This document shows, piece by piece, positions 61,501 to 64,000 of a DNA stretch of 64,000 nt. The stretch lies in contig NZ_KK853997.1 of the NCBI RefSeq assembly GCF_000696185.1, positions 6,979,383 through 7,043,382 on the forward strand. Reading direction: 5' to 3'. A model generated the notes under the pieces. That model made no database searches. It worked only from the letters and a program-made list of their open reading frames with translations, and was not told the DNA's origin. Origin of the DNA: Kitasatospora cheerisanensis KCTC 2395 (lineage in GTDB: Bacteria > Actinomycetota > Actinomycetes > Streptomycetales > Streptomycetaceae). Both the position numbers and the translations under genes were made by a program. The stretch's first letter is position 1. Each line of letters begins with the position of its first letter.

Positions 61501-61887
61501 CCGCGCCTGCTGGCCGAGCTGATCGTGGGCCGGCTCCCGGGGGCCGCGGCTCCCGCGCCCGTTGCCGCCGCGCCCGTCGTGCCCGCGCCCGTCACCGCCG
61601 CGCCCGCTGCGCCCGCACCCGTCGCGCCCGCACCGGTTGCCGCCGCGCCCGCTGCGCCCGCACCCGTCGCGCCCGCACCGGTTGCCGCCGCGCCCGTCGT
61701 GCCCGCGCCTGTCGTGTCGGTCCCTGCTGCTCCGGTCGCGGCCCCCGCGTACGCGACGCGGCAGGAGGTCGAGGAGCTGGCCCGGCAGATCCAGCAACTC
61801 ACCCAGATCCAGCTCCAGATGATGACGCAGCTCTCCGAGCTGGTGTCCCGTCAGCTGGCTGCCCTGCCCGCGGCCGGTGGCCGATGA
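58540..61887 (+). CDS. Polyketide synthase, KS-AT-ACP with C-terminal docking region
   Basis: 1115-residue minimal PKS module. KS: Cys185 (TGCSSSL), His321 (HGTGT), His361 (SNIGHLD). AT: Ser642 (GHSAGEY) and His743 (AFHT), with GQGSP at its start; this is closer to malonyl-type ATs than to YASH methylmalonyl ones, but the prediction is weak. ACP: Ser958 (DLGADSLQL). After the ACP come an Ala/Pro/Val linker with two exact 45-bp repeats (61606-61650 and 61651-61695) and a coiled coil (QEVEELARQIQQLTQ...) that could dock to a partner. No ketoreductase, so a beta-keto intermediate is expected, suited to the adjacent aminotransferase. ATG 58540 follows AGGAG. Confidence 0.92.
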   Translation: MTAPADRRVAVVGLALRLPGADTPDAFWRVIRDGEDRVRHFTDEELAAAGIPPEKYRAPDFVGASAVLDGDISQFDAAFFGMSGREAAFTDPQHRLFLEVAHHALENAGYPKERPGTRIGVYASTGYELYSLQTYLLNNVLTGALAEDWLSRLQVMIGNYPDFTATRASFRLDLTGPSFNIQTGCSSSLVAVQTAAQAVLAGETDLALVGAAAVHTPQVLGYQYVKGSILSKTGRVRAFDAAADGTVGGNGVVAVVLKRLDRALADRDTVHGVISGWGVSNDGAAKHTYTAPSAAGQQVAIRRALETAGISADEIGLLETHGTGTLKGDPIEFDGATAAFRVDTDRTGYCAIGSTKSNIGHLDVASGLVGLIKAMLAVRHGVIPPMANYRNPNPGIDLDASPFYIPREARPWPRDGRPRRAGVTSLGVGGTNVHVLLEEPPPTPAPADHAHPTPGVLLLSGRDPQALTANARALRTHLRRHPGTPMPDLVTTTALGRTHGRHRLAVRGESPAALADALDRWLTGPAPAAGGRGPAWSGLAPREGGKPVGFLFAGQGSPFRGMAAPFDRRFRAVADVLDACEAQYRREYGAPLLDAFRTGPEADGTETWPTATAQPALFALQAALTRMWEQAGVRPAIVAGHSAGEYAALAAAGALTVPDGLRLTAERGRLMQACPPGAMVAVAADRATADRLAGEIPGLEVAVANGERSHVLGGPVEAAEKLVALLAERGIPGDRLPVDRAFHTALTEPALDAFRTVLDGIAFRPLTVPFVSGLDGELRPVGWVPDTDYFLRHTREAVRFDAVLATLGAHADGEPVLLDLGPHHTLGGLAGRALPHATVVSATRRGAGIDPLWSAAAALHCAGAPVDWHHLLDGTPGGRIPLPGYRFQRRSHWTGPAQTISTFGEPTEDEDAVELSNTGTVTADDVRRHIVDVTVEHFGAAPGAVSDDTSFFDLGADSLQLIHLLRLIEQEHQVKVAMRELFEEAGTPRLLAELIVGRLPGAAAPAPVAAAPVVPAPVTAAPAAPAPVAPAPVAAAPAAPAPVAPAPVAAAPVVPAPVVSVPAAPVAAPAYATRQEVEELARQIQQLTQIQLQMMTQLSELVSRQLAALPAAGGR

Positions 61888-64000
61888 ACGCGCCGCAGCC
61901 GGACGGCCTCGCGGCCGTCACCGCCGCCGCCGACAGCGACCTCGCCGCGATGGCGGAGCTCTCGCGGCGGATCTCCGAGCAACTCGCCGGGACGGTCCCC
62001 GCAGCCCCGTCCGGCGCCGCACCGAAGATGCACGGCCCGCGGGTGGCCGTCGACCGCGCCTCCGGCATGGTCAGCGGCACCGGACCCGACAGCCGCAAGC
62101 GGCACCTGGACGAACTCGTCCGCAGGTACACCGCGAAGACGCGGACCTCGAAGGAACTGGCGCAGCGTCACCGCCGGGTGCTGGCCGACAGCCGGGCCGT
62201 GGTCGGCTTCCGCTCCAGCACCAAGGAGATGCTGTACCCGATCGCGGCACGCGGCGCGTCCGGCGTGTCGATCACCGACGTCGACGGCAACCGGTACACC
62301 GACATCACCATGGGCTTCGGGGTGCTGATGTTCGGCCACGAGCCGCCGTTCGTCCGCGAGGCGGTGCGCGAACACCTGTCGCGCGGCGTGCAGTTGGGCC
62401 CGCGCAACGCCGAGACGGGCGAGGCCGCCGAACTGCTCGCCGAGATCACCGGCATGGAGCGGGTGGCGTTCGCCAACTCCGGGACGGAGGCCAACTCGGC
62501 GGCGATCCGGCTCGCCCGCGCCGCGACCGGGCGCCGGAAGATCGTGACCTTCCACGGCTCGTACCACGGCCACGCGGACAACGTCCTCGGCCGCGCGGCG
62601 GGGAAGGGCGAGGAACGCGCCACCGCCCCGGTGTCGATCGGCATCCCGGACAGCGCGGTCGCCGACCTGCTGGTCCTCGACTACGGCGACCCGGCCTCGC
62701 TGCGGATCATCGAGGAGCAGGCGCAGTCCATCGCCGCCTGCATCATCGAGCCGGTGCAGAGCCGCCACCCGTCACTGCAACCCGTCGAGTTCGTCCGGGA
62801 GTTGCGCGCGCTCACCCAGCGCCACGGGATCGTCCTCATGTTCGACGAGATGCTGACCGGCTTCCGCCCCGCGCTGCGCGGCGCGCAGGAGCTGTACGGC
62901 GTGACCCCCGACCTGGCCACCTACGGCAAGCTGCTCGGCGGCGGCTTCCCGATCGGCGCCATCGCCGGCCGGGCCGACATCATGGACGGCGTCGACGGCG
63001 GCTACTGGAGCTACGGGGACGCCAGCTACCCGCCGGGCGAGACCACCTTCTTCGGCGGCACCTACATCCAGCACCCGGTGTCGATGGTCGCGGCCCGCGC
63101 CGTCCTCGGTCACCTCAAGGCGGAGGGGCCGTCGCTCCAGCAGCGGCTCAACAGCCGGACGGACCGGCTCGCCGCTGACCTGAACGGCTTCTTCGAGGCC
63201 GAGGAATTCCCGCTGCGGCTCGCCCACTTCGGCTCGATGTTCCGCTTCGAGCACCGCGCCGACATGGAGCTGCTGTACCACCACCTGCTGCTGCGCGGGG
63301 TGTTCGTCTGGGAGTGGCGGAACTTCTTCCTGTCCACGGCGCACACGGACGAGGACCTCGCCGTGGTCACGGACGCCGTCCGGGGCTCGCTGCGCGAGCT
63401 GCGCGACGCCGGATTCTTCCCGGCCACCCGCACCCCGGCCCGGCGGCCGAGCCTGCCACCGCTCCGCCGGCCCGGACCGCCGTACCGGCCCCGGCCCCGA
63501 TCGCGGCCCCGGCCCCGGTCGGCGCGATGCCCCTCTCCGCCCCGACCCGCACCCCCGCCCCGGCAACGGCCGCCCCGGCTCCGGGCCCGGTCGCCGCCCC
63601 GGCCCCGGCCCCGCCCCTGTCGCCACCCCGGCAACGGCCGCCCCGGCCCGCCCGGCCGGCCCCGACTTCGGCATCTACTTCTTCGGCGACTACCCCCAGG
63701 AGGAAGGCACCCGCCCGGACAAGTACGCCACGATCCTGGAGACCGCCCGCTTCGCCGACACCCACGGCTTCCACTCGCTCTGGATGCCCGAACGGCACTT
63801 CCACTCCTTCGGCGGCCTGTTCCCCAACCCCGCCGTGCTCGGCGCGGCCCTCGCCCGGGAGACGGAACGCGTCCGCATCAACGCCGGCTCCGTCGTCCTG
63901 CCGCTCCACGACCCGATCCGGGTCGCCGAGGAGTGGTCGATGGTGGACAACCTCTCCGGCGGACGGGTCGGCATCGGCTGCGCGAGCGGCTGGAACGCCA
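61884..64000 (+). CDS. Class III aminotransferase fused (across frameshifts) to luciferase-like FMN monooxygenase, partial
   Basis: ATG 61884 overlaps the PKS stop. Residues to about 515 form a glutamate-1-semialdehyde-aminomutase-like PLP aminotransferase: FANSGTEANSAAIRLARAATGR, HGSYHGHAD, MFDEMLTGFR and PLP Lys349 (TYGKLLGGGFPIG). Such domains aminate carrier-bound beta-keto groups in PKS/NRPS lines. From about 63430 an Ala/Pro linker continues in a second frame (AAEPATAPPARTAVPAP), and from about 63610 a third frame carries a bacterial-luciferase-like flavin monooxygenase (PDFGIYFFGDYPQE...WMPERHFHSFGGLFPNPAVLGA) to the right edge. Two missing bases in the linker would join all parts. Cut by the window end. 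Confidence 0.8.
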   Translation, partial: MNAPQPDGLAAVTAAADSDLAAMAELSRRISEQLAGTVPAAPSGAAPKMHGPRVAVDRASGMVSGTGPDSRKRHLDELVRRYTAKTRTSKELAQRHRRVLADSRAVVGFRSSTKEMLYPIAARGASGVSITDVDGNRYTDITMGFGVLMFGHEPPFVREAVREHLSRGVQLGPRNAETGEAAELLAEITGMERVAFANSGTEANSAAIRLARAATGRRKIVTFHGSYHGHADNVLGRAAGKGEERATAPVSIGIPDSAVADLLVLDYGDPASLRIIEEQAQSIAACIIEPVQSRHPSLQPVEFVRELRALTQRHGIVLMFDEMLTGFRPALRGAQELYGVTPDLATYGKLLGGGFPIGAIAGRADIMDGVDGGYWSYGDASYPPGETTFFGGTYIQHPVSMVAARAVLGHLKAEGPSLQQRLNSRTDRLAADLNGFFEAEEFPLRLAHFGSMFRFEHRADMELLYHHLLLRGVFVWEWRNFFLSTAHTDEDLAVVTDAVRGSLRELRDAGFFPATRTPARRPSLPPLRRPGPPYRPRPRSRPRPRSARCPSPPRPAPPPRQRPPRLRARSPPRPRPRPCRHPGNGRPGPPGRPRLRHLLLRRLPPGGRHPPGQVRHDPGDRPLRRHPRLPLALDARTALPLLRRPVPQPRRARRGPRPGDGTRPHQRRLRRPAAPRPDPGRRGVVDGGQPLRRTGRHRLRERLER

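Noticed and set aside
1..64000. Insertion sequence, prophage or integrative element
   Set aside because: No transposase, integrase, recombinase or phage structural gene was recognised. The tRNA pair has no obvious attachment-site repeat flanking an integrase gene.

Overview
The window is very GC-rich DNA. Strongly third-position-biased genes, frequent GTG starts, 4-bp ATGA/GTGA gene overlaps, a SpoIIE/ATPase-type phosphatase, ECF sigma factors, STAND ATPases and DUF5996 point to a Streptomycetaceae chromosome (Streptomyces or Kitasatospora). The species cannot be named from sequence alone.

Region 1 (1-24130) looks like an unusual biosynthetic gene cluster. A leftward run of nine tightly spaced genes (about 9900 to 1) encodes an adenylating ligase, two carrier proteins, a degenerate ketosynthase, a ketosynthase-like N-terminal-domain protein, a second adenylating ligase, a canonical ketosynthase, 4-hydroxymandelate synthase (HmaS), a PhyH-type oxygenase and a TPP-dependent E1-alpha subunit that runs off the left edge. 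Rightward lie 4-hydroxymandelate oxidase (Hmo), a methyltransferase-like protein, a frameshifted alpha/beta hydrolase and an HpgT-type aminotransferase. HmaS, Hmo and HpgT are the last three steps to 4-hydroxyphenylglycine. After a strong terminator come a DrrAB-like ABC exporter (ATPase frameshifted) and a macrolide-type glycosyltransferase, both leftward. A rightward operon follows: two thiolase-fold KAS III-like proteins, a third carrier protein, a phosphopantetheinyl transferase, an amino acid:[carrier protein] ligase of the SerRS-like family and a free-standing condensation domain. No modular NRPS is visible, so this looks like a dissociated, carrier-protein-based assembly system.

Region 2 (24272-57000) is mostly chromosomal and regulatory: DUF5996 protein, GT39 membrane glycosyltransferase, MurQ, a PAS/GAF/SpoIIE phosphatase, a GAF histidine kinase and LuxR regulator next to a medium-chain acyl-CoA ligase, a tandem tRNA/tRNA-like pair, an SDR-fold protein with a zinc ribbon, an ECF sigma factor with a frameshifted membrane partner, a beta-oxidation pair (SDR and acyl-CoA dehydrogenase) with a TetR regulator, a SigE-family sigma factor with a membrane partner, an NB-ARC/TPR STAND protein, a GT-B-like protein, a Tat-exported flavin amine oxidase, an MFS exporter, a TusA-like protein, a secreted beta-propeller, a cobalamin riboswitch in front of a hotdog thioesterase, and a secreted Ig-fold protein.

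Region 3 (57245-64000) opens a second biosynthetic locus: an MFS exporter, a KS-AT-ACP polyketide synthase with an Ala/Pro linker and C-terminal coiled coil, and an aminotransferase that appears to be fused, through a frame-disrupted Ala/Pro linker, to a luciferase-like FMN monooxygenase cut by the right edge.

Three window-wide patterns stand out. Tandem duplications sit repeatedly at gene 3' ends. A 14-bp palindrome (GGAAAGCGCTTTCC) is dispersed between 14 and 41 kb and clusters in front of the tRNA pair. Several genes carry single frameshifts, which could be real decay or sequence errors in G/C runs.
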